The notes beneath the pieces are model-generated. The model saw only the letters and a list, made by a program, of their open reading frames with translations, ran no database searches and was not told the DNA's origin. Position numbers and translations under genes: made by a program. A stretch of DNA of 64,000 nt from Planctomycetota bacterium (GTDB taxonomy: Bacteria; Planctomycetota; SZUA-567; H5-PLA8): the NCBI GenBank assembly GCA_015075375.1, contig JABTUM010000001.1:2599201-2663200 (forward strand), given 5' to 3'. Shown here in pieces: positions 10,592-19,883 of this stretch (positions within the stretch are counted from its first letter, which is position 1; each line of letters begins with the position of its first letter).

Positions 10592-12061
10592 ATGACCCAA
10601 GACCCGACTCCGCGCCCGAAACTCCGCCGCACCACGGCCACGAACGCCACTGTCCGCCCGCGCGGTACGACGGGCGCGACGCAGGCGTCCGCGCGGCCCG
10701 CCGTGGCCCCGATCGCCAAGCCCGTCGCCAAGCCGGCCTCGAAACCGCAGCCCGAATCGAAGGCGCTGGCCGCCGCACCTGCCGCGAAAGCGTCCGTGTC
10801 CGCCAAGCCGCTGCCCGCGCCTCACGCGACGCCGACCCCGCTTCCGGCGGTCGCCCCGGCGGCTCCCGCAGCCGTCGCGCCGGCCAAGCGCGGCGAACGC
10901 GGACTGAAGTTCGCGGTCGCGGCGTTGAGCCTGATCTGCATGACCTTGGCCGGATTGCTGGTGGGTGTCGTGGCTTCGAACGGGAGCGCAACGGTGGAAG
11001 CCAGCGCTCCGGAAGCCGCCACGCCTTCCGAAAAGCACGCGGCGCCGGCCACGCCGAGCGCTTCGAAGACCGTGGCGCAGACGGTCGCGGCGGGAACGCC
11101 GGCGAATTCGATCCGCGGCAATCTGCTGCTCGCGCGCTTCGGCGCGAAGGTGGAAGGCGCGCACCGCAACGAGGTCCTCAACGACGGCGACGTGACGAAC
11201 TACGACCACGGCAACGGCTACGGCTCGCACCCGCTGGGCGAAGGGCACAACGGCGCGATCGTCGTGACGCTTGCCGAAGCCCAGGAGCTGAACCGGGTCA
11301 AGTTTTTGCTCTGGGATAAGGACGACCGGCGCTACGCGTACAAGGCCTCGATCTCGCCCGACGGTTCGAAGTGGATCGAACTGAAGGACACGACGAAGGA
11401 GCCCGCGCGGAGCTGGCAGGACCTGCGCTTCACGCTGCAGCCGGTGAAAGCGGTAAAGATTCAGGGCGTTTCGAACAGCATCCAGGGCGGCGGCTTCGAC
11501 CTGATCGAGATCGAAGGCTACAACGATATCCCGATGCTGGAGCCGGCGGCCACGGCGGCCGTGCCGAGTGAAGCGGAACTGGTTCCCGGACTGCGCGCTT
11601 CCTACTTCGACGGGATCAGCGGGTATGCTTCGGTCTCGGACACGCCGACGCTGATCGGCAGCGTCGCCAAGCTGGCGTTCCAGGCGCAGACGATCCAGGC
11701 CGAAGGAACTCCGGCCGGGTGGCCGCTGGCGCGCTTCGCCGCCACGTTCGAGGGGTACATCAAGATCGAGCAGAAGGCGATCTACACCTTCTTCCTCGAA
11801 TCGGACGACGGCTCGCGGATGTACATCGACGGTAAGCTGCAAGTCGAGAACGACGGCTTTCACGGCATGGAAGAATCGTGGGAGCAGGTCGAGCTGGAGC
11901 CGGGGCTGCACCGGATCTTCGTCGCGTACTTCGACGCAGGCGGCGGGCGCGGCCTGAACCTGCGCTGGCAGTTCAACGGCGAGATGAAAGAAGCGGTGCC
12001 GGCCGAGAAGCTCTTTCACCATCCGGGCGATCTGGACTCGCGCACCGTGGCCGCGAAATAA
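10592..12061 (+). CDS. Membrane-anchored F5/8-type and PA14 domain protein
   Basis: Probably binds glycans at the cell surface. A disordered Ala/Pro/Lys-rich N-terminal region (about 100 residues) precedes one membrane helix (about 108-130), so the rest should be outside the cytoplasmic membrane. Residues about 165-310 resemble a discoidin/F5-8 type C beta-sandwich (VTNYDHGNGYGSH ... RVKFLLWDKDDRRY ... SPDGSKWIEL). Residues about 330-480 are a PA14 domain (LRASYFDG ... YTFFLESDDGSRMYIDGKL ... HRIFVAYFDAGGG). A gaggga site precedes the ATG. It is divergent from the dehydrogenase gene; the 282-bp gap between them must hold both promoters. A long cytoplasmic tail ahead of the helix is unusual. 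Confidence 0.8.
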   Translation: MTQDPTPRPKLRRTTATNATVRPRGTTGATQASARPAVAPIAKPVAKPASKPQPESKALAAAPAAKASVSAKPLPAPHATPTPLPAVAPAAPAAVAPAKRGERGLKFAVAALSLICMTLAGLLVGVVASNGSATVEASAPEAATPSEKHAAPATPSASKTVAQTVAAGTPANSIRGNLLLARFGAKVEGAHRNEVLNDGDVTNYDHGNGYGSHPLGEGHNGAIVVTLAEAQELNRVKFLLWDKDDRRYAYKASISPDGSKWIELKDTTKEPARSWQDLRFTLQPVKAVKIQGVSNSIQGGGFDLIEIEGYNDIPMLEPAATAAVPSEAELVPGLRASYFDGISGYASVSDTPTLIGSVAKLAFQAQTIQAEGTPAGWPLARFAATFEGYIKIEQKAIYTFFLESDDGSRMYIDGKLQVENDGFHGMEESWEQVELEPGLHRIFVAYFDAGGGRGLNLRWQFNGEMKEAVPAEKLFHHPGDLDSRTVAAK

Positions 12062-12103
12062 GGATCGGGTGTAGAGCGGCGCAAAGCGCCAACTGCACCA
12101 AGA

Positions 12104-12904
12104 TCAGCTTCCCGCTCCGGAATAGCGCCGCAATCCGGCGCGCCAAGTCAGTCCGCCCACCGCCAGACACGCCAACCCCGCCAGCGGCGTCCAGTAGGCT
12201 TGGCTCGCCAGGAGCCCATCCTTTAAGAAGGCCGTGGACGGATAATAGGCGATGTATCCGAAGGGAATCACGAAGGTGAGCGCGAACGCAACGAGCTTGT
12301 TGAAGATCGTGAGCGGGTAGTTGGAGAAGCTGAGCAGGTTGTAGATCGGCGGGATCAGCCCGACGCGTTCTTGGGACCAAAAGGTCAGCGCGGTAAGCGT
12401 GAGGAAGACGCCCATCAGCACCGCCCAGGCGCTGAAGGCCAGCACGCCGAGCAACAGGCCGCTCTGGAGCGTCCAGACCAGGCCCAGCTTGTAGGACGCG
12501 TACGAAAGCACGGCGATGCCGAGCGTCAGATCGGCGACAAAATCGAAGCCGATGCCTTCCATGAGCATCTGAAAAAGCGACGAGAGCGGGCGCAGCAGGA
12601 GGCGGTCCATCTCGCCCTGCACGAGGTAACGGTCGGAGAACTGGTAGAAATTCATCGCCACGGCGTCGAAGAGCGCGCGGGGCAGCAGCGCGAAGCCGTA
12701 GATGAAGAAGACTTCCTCGCGCGACCACTCGCGCAACGCATGGATGTGTTCGAACAGAAACGCGAGCATCAAGAGTCCGGCGGCCTGCTGCAACAGCGCG
12801 GCGAGGCATTCCATCAGGAAATCGGCGCGGTATTCCAGGCGCATTTTAACGGCCTGGAGGACGTACAGTCCGCCGACGCGCAGATGCCGGGCCAGCCGCG
12901 CCAT
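12104..12904 (-). CDS. ABC-2 type permease (DUF990-like), second subunit
   Basis: Six-helix permease of 266 residues resembling the ABC_2_membrane_6/DUF990 family, which forms heterodimeric exporters with a separate ATPase. Characteristic features are the basic start followed by MRLEYRADFLMECL and the late motif FGYIAYYPSTAFL. It begins 3 bp after the stop of the other permease, so they are co-translated. No ATP-binding subunit lies in the adjoining genes; it must be encoded elsewhere, unless the pair has lost it. Transported substrate unknown. Confidence 0.85.
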   Translation of the reverse strand: MARLARHLRVGGLYVLQAVKMRLEYRADFLMECLAALLQQAAGLLMLAFLFEHIHALREWSREEVFFIYGFALLPRALFDAVAMNFYQFSDRYLVQGEMDRLLLRPLSSLFQMLMEGIGFDFVADLTLGIAVLSYASYKLGLVWTLQSGLLLGVLAFSAWAVLMGVFLTLTALTFWSQERVGLIPPIYNLLSFSNYPLTIFNKLVAFALTFVIPFGYIAYYPSTAFLKDGLLASQAYWTPLAGLACLAVGGLTWRAGLRRYSGAGS

Positions 12905-12907
12905 GGC

Positions 12908-13708
12908 TTATCCCCCCAGCGCCGACAAGCGGCGTCGGACGCCCATCCAGCCGAACTGGCAGCAGGCGAGCAGGACGGCGGTCCACGCGGCCTGGAAGGC
13001 CAGCTCCGCGGCGATGCGTTCGTGCGGGATGCGCCCGAGGTAGAGCGCCATGGGCGTGTACGCGATACCCGGAAACGGCGACCATTCCATGAACGTGCGC
13101 GCCCAAGGCGGAAAAAACTCGAGCGGAAGGAGCTGCCCGGAAAGGAATTGAAGCAGTAGGAATTTAGCCCACAGAAAGCCCTGTAAATTCTCGACAAGCA
13201 CCGCGGCCAGCCCGGTGATGAAATTCAACGCGAAGAAGAGGTGGAAGGCCAGGATCACGGAGACGAGGAACGCCGCGGCCGAAAGGGCGTCGGCCGGTCC
13301 TTGCAAACCGTACGCGAGCGCCACGGCGATCCCGACGGGCAGGCCCATGAAGAGGCCGCGGAAGAGCATCTCGCCGACGGCGCTGGCGTAGAACTGGAGC
13401 AGGAGCGAGCCCGGCCGGAGCAGGTCGGAGGTGATCTCGCCCTTGCGGATGCGCGCGGCCAGCAGGCTGTCGGCGTTGGAGAAGTAGGTGCTGCGCACGA
13501 TCCAGTTGACGCAGACGTAGGTTTGCATCGCGGCGAGGTTCCAGGTCGCGACGGTGGTCTGTTCGTGAAAAACGGCGGCCCAGACGTACCAATGCACGCT
13601 GGCGTAGATGAAGTAGTTGAAGACGCCGACGAGGTAGCGCAGGCGATGCGTGAGCATCACCATGAAGCTGGAGCGCGCGAAGGCGTAGCCGAAGGTGAGC
13701 GCGGACAT
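12908..13708 (-). CDS. ABC-2 type permease (DUF990-like), first subunit
   Basis: Partner permease of the following gene and also 266 residues with six predicted helices. Its beginning (MSALTFGYAFARSSFMVMLTH) matches the family pattern in which a short amphipathic helix leads into the first membrane span. A TTG at 13747 would add 13 residues; I prefer ATG 13708 because it gives the same length as its partner and leaves a small hairpin (arms 13727-13732 and 13740-13745) in the untranslated gap. The Pmp3-like gene lies just upstream on the same strand and may share the transcript. Confidence 0.83.
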   Translation of the reverse strand: MSALTFGYAFARSSFMVMLTHRLRYLVGVFNYFIYASVHWYVWAAVFHEQTTVATWNLAAMQTYVCVNWIVRSTYFSNADSLLAARIRKGEITSDLLRPGSLLLQFYASAVGEMLFRGLFMGLPVGIAVALAYGLQGPADALSAAAFLVSVILAFHLFFALNFITGLAAVLVENLQGFLWAKFLLLQFLSGQLLPLEFFPPWARTFMEWSPFPGIAYTPMALYLGRIPHERIAAELAFQAAWTAVLLACCQFGWMGVRRRLSALGG

Positions 13709-13765
13709 GGGAACGGAGAGTTTGACGCGCCCGGTCACTGGGCGCAAAGCCCGATTCGGGGCGCG

Positions 13766-13936
13766 CTACTGCGGCTTCTGGTTCGAGAAGACGAGCCAGA
13801 ACGCATGGATCATGCCCGGCACACCGCCGAGCAGGAACAGGAGCAAGTTGATCCAGAAGTGCGTGCTGACGCCCACTTGCAGCAGGGCCGCGACGGGCGG
13901 CAGAATGAGGCAGAAGATGATTTTAACGATGATCAT
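13766..13936 (-). CDS. Pmp3/YqaE (UPF0057) small membrane protein
   Basis: A 56-residue proteolipid with two membrane helices. The sequence starts MIIVKIIFCLILPPVAALLQ, and the second helix reads FWINLLLFLLGGVPGMIHAFW; both halves match the Pmp3/YqaE family closely. Members sit in the cytoplasmic membrane, and in yeast and plants affect membrane potential and salt tolerance; the bacterial role is poorly known. It lies on the minus strand 57 bp ahead of the permease pair, so it may head their operon. The upstream TM2 gene is separated from it by a terminator. Confidence 0.88.
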   Translation of the reverse strand: MIIVKIIFCLILPPVAALLQVGVSTHFWINLLLFLLGGVPGMIHAFWLVFSNQKPQ

Positions 13937-13970
13937 GGCGCGCTTTCCGAATCGACCTCGCTTATTGGAC

Positions 13971-14005
13971 TAAAAAGAGGGGCAGAGGATAAATCCCTCT
14001 GCCCC
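13971..14005 (-). terminator. Rho-independent terminator after TM2 gene
   Basis: On the minus strand a 10-bp perfect stem (ggggcagagg/cctctgcccc, 7-nt loop) is followed by tcttttta. It separates the TM2 gene from the Pmp3-like gene. There is no T-run on the plus strand. Confidence 0.85.
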
Positions 14006-14042
14006 ATCACCATCCAGTGTATCCTCTGAATCGAGAGGGAAA

Positions 14043-14270
14043 TTAGAACCAGTTCTTCCCGCCGTCGATGTAGGTGCTGTCGAATTCTTCGTCACTTTTG
14101 GTGAGGTAAATAATTCCCTCAATCAAACCAATAATTCCCCCTACCATAAACAATCCAAGCACAAGCTGTATTACCCCAGGTACAGTCTTGCCTAAGAAAA
14201 ATTTGTGCACCCCAAGCCATCCTAAAAGAATTGCCAAAATGCCCGCTGTGACGCGCTTGCCTGAAGCCAT
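14043..14270 (-). CDS. TM2-domain membrane protein (75 aa)
   Basis: Small protein made almost wholly of a TM2 domain: two membrane helices joined by a short loop. The hallmark GWLGVHKFFLGKTVPGVIQLV segment, in which helix one leads into the conserved F-L-G turn, is clear, as is the following GLFMVGGIIGLIEGIIYL helix. The last 15 residues are acidic and soluble. A gaaggag site lies just upstream of the ATG. Base composition is AT-richer than the neighbours. TM2 proteins are widespread and functionally vague. It has its own terminator at 13971-14005. Confidence 0.88.
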   Translation of the reverse strand: MASGKRVTAGILAILLGWLGVHKFFLGKTVPGVIQLVLGLFMVGGIIGLIEGIIYLTKSDEEFDSTYIDGGKNWF

Positions 14271-14348
14271 GACTGGACTCCTTCTCCCCGAAGGGATGAG
14301 TGTTTGAGTTAAAGGATGCGACTCGTGCTTCTAGAGCGGACTTTCAAA

Positions 14349-14369
14349 ATCGCAAGCTAAACTTGCGAT
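14349..14369. promoter_or_regulatory. 8-bp-arm palindrome upstream of TM2 gene
   Basis: Perfect inverted repeat atcgcaag-ctaaa-cttgcgat. It lies about 80 bp upstream of the TM2 start and downstream of the glucosidase terminator. There is no T-run on either side, so a protein-binding site or RNA leader hairpin is more likely than a terminator. Confidence 0.4.
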
Positions 14370-14421
14370 CCATTTACCTGCGAATTCCCCTACCCTGTTA
14401 CGCCTTCGCATGGGAGTCGCC

Positions 14422-14452
14422 GAAAAAATAAGCGGCGGCTATCGCCGCCGCT
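14422..14452 (-). terminator. Rho-independent terminator of the glucan operon
   Basis: On the minus strand arms agcggcgg and ccgccgct (loop of about 6 nt) are followed by tattttttc. It lies 36 bp past the stop of the MGH1-like gene. Confidence 0.85.
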
Positions 14453-14488
14453 CCAAGAAAACCCCTCGATGCGGGTCTCGCTTCGCGC

Positions 14489-17308
14489 TTATTTCTTATC
14501 GCCTTTTTTCTTGCTTCCCGCTTCCGGCTTGGCCGGCTCCGGTTTCGCGACTGGCTCGGCGCCTTTTTTCATTTCAATGAACTCTTTCTTGCTCAGCGTC
14601 GGATCGCGGTGCGTCAGGACAACGGTGAGCGAGTCGGTGCGGCGGCGGCCGCCAGCCACGGGCTGGGACGCGCGGTGTTCTCCGGCCTGCTGGATCAACT
14701 TCGCGACGATGGCCGTCCAGCCGGTCTGATGCGTCGCACCGATGCCGCGGCCGTTGTCGCCGTGGAAGTATTCGTAGAAGAGCACGTGGTCGCGCCAGTG
14801 CGGATCCTTGAAGATGGGATGTTCCCCGTACAGCGGGCGCTTGCCGTCGCGGTCCTTCAGGAAGGTGCGGGTGAGACGCCGCCCCAGTTCCATGGAGATG
14901 TCCCAAAGCGTCTGCTTGTTGCCGCTCCCGGCCGGGCATTCGACCTTGAAGTCCTCGCCGTAGTAGTGATGGAACTTCTGGAGCGACTCGAGAATCAGGT
15001 AATTGACCGGGAACCAGATCGGCCCGCGCCAATTGGAGTTCCCGCCGAAGAGCCCGCTGCGCGATTCGGCCGGCCAGTAGTCGACGCGGTACTCCTGGTT
15101 GCCCACCCAGAAGATGTAGGGGTTCTTCTCGTGGTACTTGGAGAGCGCGCGGATGCCGTAGTCGGAAAAGAACTCGCTCTCGTCGAGCGTGCGCTTGAGG
15201 AGGAGCTTCATTTTGTGACCGCGCAGGAGCGAGAGCAGATAGCGGTGCCCCTGGCCGGGCTCGTCCCACTTGCTGACCAGATTCGACATGTCGGGGCGGT
15301 TCTCGAGGAACCACTCCATGCGCCGGCGGAAGCGCGGCAGGCGTTCGAGCACTTCGGGCTCGATGGTCTCGACCGCGAAGAGCGGCACGAGGCCGACCAT
15401 GCTGCGGATCTTGAGCTTGCTGTAGTTGTTCCCCGGAAGGTGCAGTACGTCGTAGAAGAAGCCGTCCTCCTCGTCCCACAGTTCGATGCCGGCCTCGCCC
15501 ATGTTGGCCATCGCGTGCGCGATGTAGAGGAAGTGCTCGAAGAACTTCGTCGCCACATCTTCGTACGCCGGATTCCCCTTGGCCAGTTCCATGGCCATGA
15601 CCATCAGGTTGAGGCTGTACATGCCCATCCAGGCGGTGCTGTCGGATTGTTCGAGGTGCCCGCCGGTCGGCAGCGGCTGGCTGCGGTCGAAGACGCCGAT
15701 GTTGTCCATGCCCAGGAAGCCGCCCTGGAAGATGTTGTTCCCGCTGGCGTCCTTGCGGTTGACCCACCACGTGAAATTGAGCAGGAGCTTGTGGAAGCAG
15801 CGTTCGAGGAAGCCGACGTCGCCTTTGCCGGTCAGTTTCTTTTCCATCTTGTACACGCGCCAGCAGGCCCAGGCGTGGACAGGCGGATTGACGTCGCCGA
15901 AGGCCCATTCGTAGGCCGGGATCTGCCCGTTGGGGTGCATGTACCATTCACGCAGCATCAGCACGAGCTGGCGCTTGGCGAATTCGGGATCGACCAGCGC
16001 GATCGGAACGGTATGGAACGCGAGGTCCCATGCGGCGAACCAAGGGTACTCCCACTTGTCCGGCATCGAGATCACGTCGGCGCAATGCATGTGCTGCCAG
16101 TGCCGGTTACGTCCCACCTTGCGCTCGGCCGGCGGCGTTGGTCCGGCCGGATCGCCCGCTAGCCACTGGTCCACGTCGTAGTGGAACCACTGCTTGGACC
16201 AGAGCAGCCCGCCGAAGGCCTGGCGCTGCACGCGGCGTTCGTCTTCTGTGAGCTGGCGCGGCTGGACGGTCTCGTAGAACTCGTCGGCTTCCTTCACGCG
16301 CTTGTCCCACAGTTCGTCGAACTGTTGGAAGGGCTTATCGAGGTGCCCGTGGCGCAGGCGCAGGCGGATCTGCTTGGACTGTCCCGCTCCGATCTCCAGC
16401 TTGTAGCGCGCGGCTGCCTTGGTGCCGGTGCGCTCGGGATTCACAGTCGGTTCGCCGCGGACGACATGGTCGTTGATGCCGTCTTTCGGATAGGGCGTGC
16501 CGTTCTCGGAACCCCACAGGCGTTTGGCGTTCGATTCGTTCTCGCAGAAAAGCAGTTCGGGCTTGCCGTCGCAAAAGAGGAAATACGTGCCGACTTCCTC
16601 GTGGTTGGCTTCGATCTCCGTGGCGCTCTTGGCCGACATATGCGGCTTGGTGACGTTGGGCAGGCCCCAGGACCAGGTGTTGCGGAACCAGAGCGTGGGC
16701 AGCAGTTCGATCGCGGCGGCTTCGGGCCCGCGGTTATGGACGGTGATCTGGATCAGGATGTCCTTCTCGCCGGCCTTGGCGTACTCGACGAAGACATCGA
16801 AATAGCGCTGGCCGTCGAAGATCCCGGTGTCGCAGAGTTCGAACTCTTCGGCGATGAAGCCGCGCCCTCGGTTCTGGTCGAGCAACTGGCTGTAGGGAAA
16901 CTCAGCCTGCGGATACTTGTAGAGCATCTTCATATAGGAATGCGTCGGAGTGCTGTCGAGGTACCAGTAATAGTCCTTGCAGTCCTCGCCGTGGTTTCCC
17001 TCACTGCCGGTGAGCCCGAAGTAGCGCTCCTTTATGATCGGGTCCTTGCCGTTCCACATGGCCAAGGCGAAGCAGACGTGCTGCATGCGGTCGCAGATAC
17101 CGCCCAGACCGTCTTCGTTCCAGCGATAGGCGCGGGAGCGGGCGTGATCGTGGGGAAAGTAATCCCAAGCGGTGCCGTTGGGCGAATAGTCTTCGCGCAC
17201 GGTGCCCCAGGCGCGGTCGCTGAGGTACGGGCCCCAGTGTTTCCAGTCGGACTTGCGCTTGGTGGTGGCCTCCAGGCGCAGGTGTTCGGAGGTGTTGAGG
17301 TTGTTCAT
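14489..17308 (-). CDS. MGH1/GH63-like glycoside hydrolase
   Basis: Large cytoplasmic protein (939 residues, no signal peptide) of the GH63-related group annotated as glucosidase or mannosylglycerate-hydrolase-like. The first about 350 residues form a beta-rich domain, starting [14 protein letters not shown]. From about 380 the (alpha/alpha)6 barrel carries family stretches such as [33 protein letters not shown] and [17 protein letters not shown]. It would cleave an alpha-glucosidic or related linkage by inversion. The last about 45 residues are Lys/Pro/Glu-rich and probably disordered. A gggag site lies 8 bp ahead of the ATG. It follows the debranching gene by 75 bp, suggesting a glycogen/trehalose/glucosylglycerate recycling unit; exact substrate uncertain. 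Confidence 0.85.
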   Translation of the reverse strand: MNNLNTSEHLRLEATTKRKSDWKHWGPYLSDRAWGTVREDYSPNGTAWDYFPHDHARSRAYRWNEDGLGGICDRMQHVCFALAMWNGKDPIIKERYFGLTGSEGNHGEDCKDYYWYLDSTPTHSYMKMLYKYPQAEFPYSQLLDQNRGRGFIAEEFELCDTGIFDGQRYFDVFVEYAKAGEKDILIQITVHNRGPEAAAIELLPTLWFRNTWSWGLPNVTKPHMSAKSATEIEANHEEVGTYFLFCDGKPELLFCENESNAKRLWGSENGTPYPKDGINDHVVRGEPTVNPERTGTKAAARYKLEIGAGQSKQIRLRLRHGHLDKPFQQFDELWDKRVKEADEFYETVQPRQLTEDERRVQRQAFGGLLWSKQWFHYDVDQWLAGDPAGPTPPAERKVGRNRHWQHMHCADVISMPDKWEYPWFAAWDLAFHTVPIALVDPEFAKRQLVLMLREWYMHPNGQIPAYEWAFGDVNPPVHAWACWRVYKMEKKLTGKGDVGFLERCFHKLLLNFTWWVNRKDASGNNIFQGGFLGMDNIGVFDRSQPLPTGGHLEQSDSTAWMGMYSLNLMVMAMELAKGNPAYEDVATKFFEHFLYIAHAMANMGEAGIELWDEEDGFFYDVLHLPGNNYSKLKIRSMVGLVPLFAVETIEPEVLERLPRFRRRMEWFLENRPDMSNLVSKWDEPGQGHRYLLSLLRGHKMKLLLKRTLDESEFFSDYGIRALSKYHEKNPYIFWVGNQEYRVDYWPAESRSGLFGGNSNWRGPIWFPVNYLILESLQKFHHYYGEDFKVECPAGSGNKQTLWDISMELGRRLTRTFLKDRDGKRPLYGEHPIFKDPHWRDHVLFYEYFHGDNGRGIGATHQTGWTAIVAKLIQQAGEHRASQPVAGGRRRTDSLTVVLTHRDPTLSKKEFIEMKKGAEPVAKPEPAKPEAGSKKKGDKK

Positions 17309-17331
17309 GGTTCGGTCTCCCGTATCGCATA

Positions 17332-17397
17332 GCGGGCCAACGGCCCGCCGCCCTCGATCGATCGGTCCCTTCGGCGCGCGCCGTTAACCGGCGCGCG
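17332..17397 (-). other. Two stem-loops in the intercistronic gap of the glucan operon
   Basis: Arms gcgggcc/ggcccgc (17332-17348) form one hairpin. Arms cgcgcgccg/cggcgcgcg (17375-17397, loop ttaac) form a second whose loop contains the stop codon of the debranching gene. Neither has a T-run. They could stabilise the upstream message, attenuate readthrough or separate translation of the two genes. Confidence 0.55.
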
Positions 17398-19369
17398 ATT
17401 CGGCAATCGTATCGTGCAAACGCCGCCAAGCGCGCAGCAGTTCGGCGACGCTCCAGGCCTGCGCGAAGCAGCCGCGCGGCGTGTGCGGCGCCTCGGCGTC
17501 GAAAATCTCCGAGACGCTGCCCAGCCCGTCCTGATCCAGGTGCCCCAGCAGCGGATCGAGCAGCTTTTTGAGGTGTTCGACGTTCCGCGCGCCGGTCCCG
17601 TGAACGTTCAGGGAAGCGTCGATGTACGGCCCGATCAGCCAGCCCCAGACGGTGCCTTGGTGGTAGCTGCCGTCGCGCTGGAGCGGCCCGCCGCCGTAAT
17701 GCGGGACGTAGGCGCGGTCGCGCGGTTCGAGGCTGCGCAGGCCCATGGGCGTAAGCAGTTCGCGCGTGACCACGTCGAGCACCGCGCGCTCCTGTTTCGA
17801 GTCGAGCAGACGATGCGGCAACGAGAGCGCGAAGAGCTGATTGGGGCGCAGCGCGCCGTCGGGGCGGTCGCCGTCCTCGAGCACGTCGTACAGACAGCCG
17901 CGCTCGGCGTTCCAGAACTTGGCGAAGGCCGTTTTGACGCGCGCAGCGGCGGAATCGTAAGCGCGGGCCTTGGCCGGCTGCTTCAGGCGTTGGGCGAAAT
18001 CACGCATGTGGCAGAGCGCGTTGTACCAGAGCGCGTTGATCTCCACGGGCTTCCCGATGCGCGGCGTGACCACCCAATCGCCCACCTTCGCGTCCATCCA
18101 GGTGAGCTGCACGCCTGCGTGGCCGCCGCGAAGCAGACCGTCGTCGTCGACCTTGATGCCGTAGCGCGTGCCTTCTTCGTGCGCCGCGACCATGGCCTCC
18201 AGGACCGGGAACGTTTCTTTCAGGAAGGCCTCGTCGTTCGAAGCTTCGAAATAGGCATGGACCGCATGGAAGTACCACGGCGCCGCGTCGATGGTGTTGT
18301 ACTCCGGCGCTTCGCTTTCGTCGGGGAACCGGTTGGGGATCATGCCCGCGTCGATGTGCTGGGCGAACGTCTTGAGAATCGCCCGCGCTTCGGCGAGGCG
18401 GCCGGTGGCGATGCACAGGCCCGGCAGCGCGATGAGCGTATCCCGCCCCCAGTCGCCGAACCATGGATACCCGGCAATGACGGTGCGGCCGCCCGCGCCG
18501 CGCTGGACAATGAACTGGTCGGCGGCCAGGAGCAGGCGCTGCGTGTGCACGTCGGCGCCGGGAATCGAATCGGCCAGCGCCGCACGGCGGTTGCGTTCGG
18601 CCTGCGCCAAGCCCTCGGCGCGCGCGAACGGCACGGCCTCCAGCCCGGCCACGAAGCCCGTCCAGATCCCGTCGCCGGCAGCCTGTAGCTTCAAGACGCC
18701 GGGGACGAACTGGTCTTCTTCGCAGTCCAAGCCGCGGTCGCGTTCGATACGATACTGGTAGCGCTGCCGCCATTCGGACCGGGATTCGAACTCGTACGCA
18801 GCGGGATTCACGTACAGCGCCGGCATGCCTTCGTAAGGGCGGAAAACCAGCCCCTCGCCCGCTCGCTCGGGCTCGCGCCGGATGTGGTCGTGCGCATGGG
18901 CCAGCGCATGGTAATCGCGGTAAGCCAGACGAGGAGTAAGCTCGAAGCGCGCGTCGGGCCCGCCGCCCCACTGCCGGTAGCGCACGACTACCGAGTCGGT
19001 ACCGTACGGCAAGAAGAGTTCGCGTTCGACACGCACGCCGCCCACCTGCCAGACCCAAACGGGCCACGGATCGAGACGGAATTCGACCAGGAAACGGTGC
19101 CCGTCGGGGTAGATCACGCCGGGGAACTCATGCGCGGCCAGCGGAACGCGGCGGTCGGGCAGCACTAACTCATCGTCGCAGCCGCTCAGGAGCGCGCGGC
19201 GCTGGACGGGGGGCTGGAGCGCGGGAATCAGCCAGCCGTGGTAGCGGCGTGTGAAGGGTCCGGCCACAGTACCGGCGGCGAATCCGCCACGGCCGTTGGT
19301 TTCGAGCCATTCCTTATTTAAGGCCGCCGCGTAATGGGCGCAGGTTTCCGGGCCGATTTTGAGCCACAT
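17384..19369 (-). CDS. Glycogen debranching enzyme / amylo-alpha-1,6-glucosidase
   Basis: Cytoplasmic protein of 661 residues of the archaeal/bacterial GDE family. The N-terminal beta domain (about 1-230) begins with the characteristic WLETNGRGGFAAGTV and TRRYHGWLI stretch. The C-terminal (alpha/alpha)6 catalytic domain contains AGYPWFGDWGRDTLIALPG and YHQGTVWGWLIGPY, the sites of the family's acidic catalytic residues. It removes alpha-1,6 branch stubs from glycogen. The frame extends to a TTG at 19405, but an aggag lies between that and the ATG at 19369, so I chose the latter. First gene of an apparent two-gene operon with the MGH1-like hydrolase. Confidence 0.9.
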   Translation of the reverse strand: MWLKIGPETCAHYAAALNKEWLETNGRGGFAAGTVAGPFTRRYHGWLIPALQPPVQRRALLSGCDDELVLPDRRVPLAAHEFPGVIYPDGHRFLVEFRLDPWPVWVWQVGGVRVERELFLPYGTDSVVVRYRQWGGGPDARFELTPRLAYRDYHALAHAHDHIRREPERAGEGLVFRPYEGMPALYVNPAAYEFESRSEWRQRYQYRIERDRGLDCEEDQFVPGVLKLQAAGDGIWTGFVAGLEAVPFARAEGLAQAERNRRAALADSIPGADVHTQRLLLAADQFIVQRGAGGRTVIAGYPWFGDWGRDTLIALPGLCIATGRLAEARAILKTFAQHIDAGMIPNRFPDESEAPEYNTIDAAPWYFHAVHAYFEASNDEAFLKETFPVLEAMVAAHEEGTRYGIKVDDDGLLRGGHAGVQLTWMDAKVGDWVVTPRIGKPVEINALWYNALCHMRDFAQRLKQPAKARAYDSAAARVKTAFAKFWNAERGCLYDVLEDGDRPDGALRPNQLFALSLPHRLLDSKQERAVLDVVTRELLTPMGLRSLEPRDRAYVPHYGGGPLQRDGSYHQGTVWGWLIGPYIDASLNVHGTGARNVEHLKKLLDPLLGHLDQDGLGSVSEIFDAEAPHTPRGCFAQAWSVAELLRAWRRLHDTIAESRAG

Positions 19370-19883
19370 GAGCCGGTTCGATGCTCCTGGAGGCTGCGGT
19401 TGCAACCGATATAGGCCCTACCAAGGCATTTTTTAAATCCAAACAGAGCCTACCGAGGCCTAACGAGCATGCAACCGCACAACGTGTTAAAAGCCTCTAA
19501 AGTTTTCTAGCTGGCCGAATTGTAAAAAGGAGTTGAGGCGAAGCGCAAGGCTTGGTTCGATCTGTTGGCGAGCGTAGACTCTCAAGGTGCATATTCTTGG
19601 CGGGAGGTGCTTGGACGGCGCGAGGCGTTATGGGTCTTACGCCCGCCAGGATGAGCGCTTGCAAGGGGATACGGTGAGGAGTAGGATGCTTTTTGAGTGA
19701 GTAAGCGGCTACTTTGGCGCTTGCTATTTTTGATCGCGTGCCGTCCCAAACTCATCAGCCTGCACAGGCCTCGGTGATGCACGGCTCGCGACCCGCCATG
19801 CGGCTGCGTACTCGCCGTGTGCTCGGGCGGCGAGGTGCTGAGCCGTTGGATCGGCAGGCGCCCTAGGGAGGCGTAAAGCCAAG
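19370..19883. other. Gap of 514 bp between debranching gene and nusA
   Basis: This gap holds the divergent promoters for the debranching operon and nusA. I see no supported gene: a 66-codon minus-strand frame at 19582-19782 has no recognisable features. The usual nusA partner rimP is not here. A ggttcgatc string at 19552 recalls a tRNA T-arm, but the flanking bases do not pair. The end of the gap carries gggaggcgtaaag, the likely ribosome site of nusA. A structured leader RNA is possible but not recognised. Confidence 0.5.

Noticed and set aside
13727..13745. Hairpin between Pmp3-like and permease genes as a terminator
   Set aside because: Stem of only 6 bp and no T-run on the transcribed strand; listed only as support for the start choice.
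19548..19570. tRNA T-arm-like ggttcgatc string
   Set aside because: Flanking bases do not form the T stem and no acceptor or anticodon arms are found nearby.
19582..19782. 66-codon minus-strand frame
   Set aside because: No start signal, no domain, and in the nusA leader region; most likely chance.
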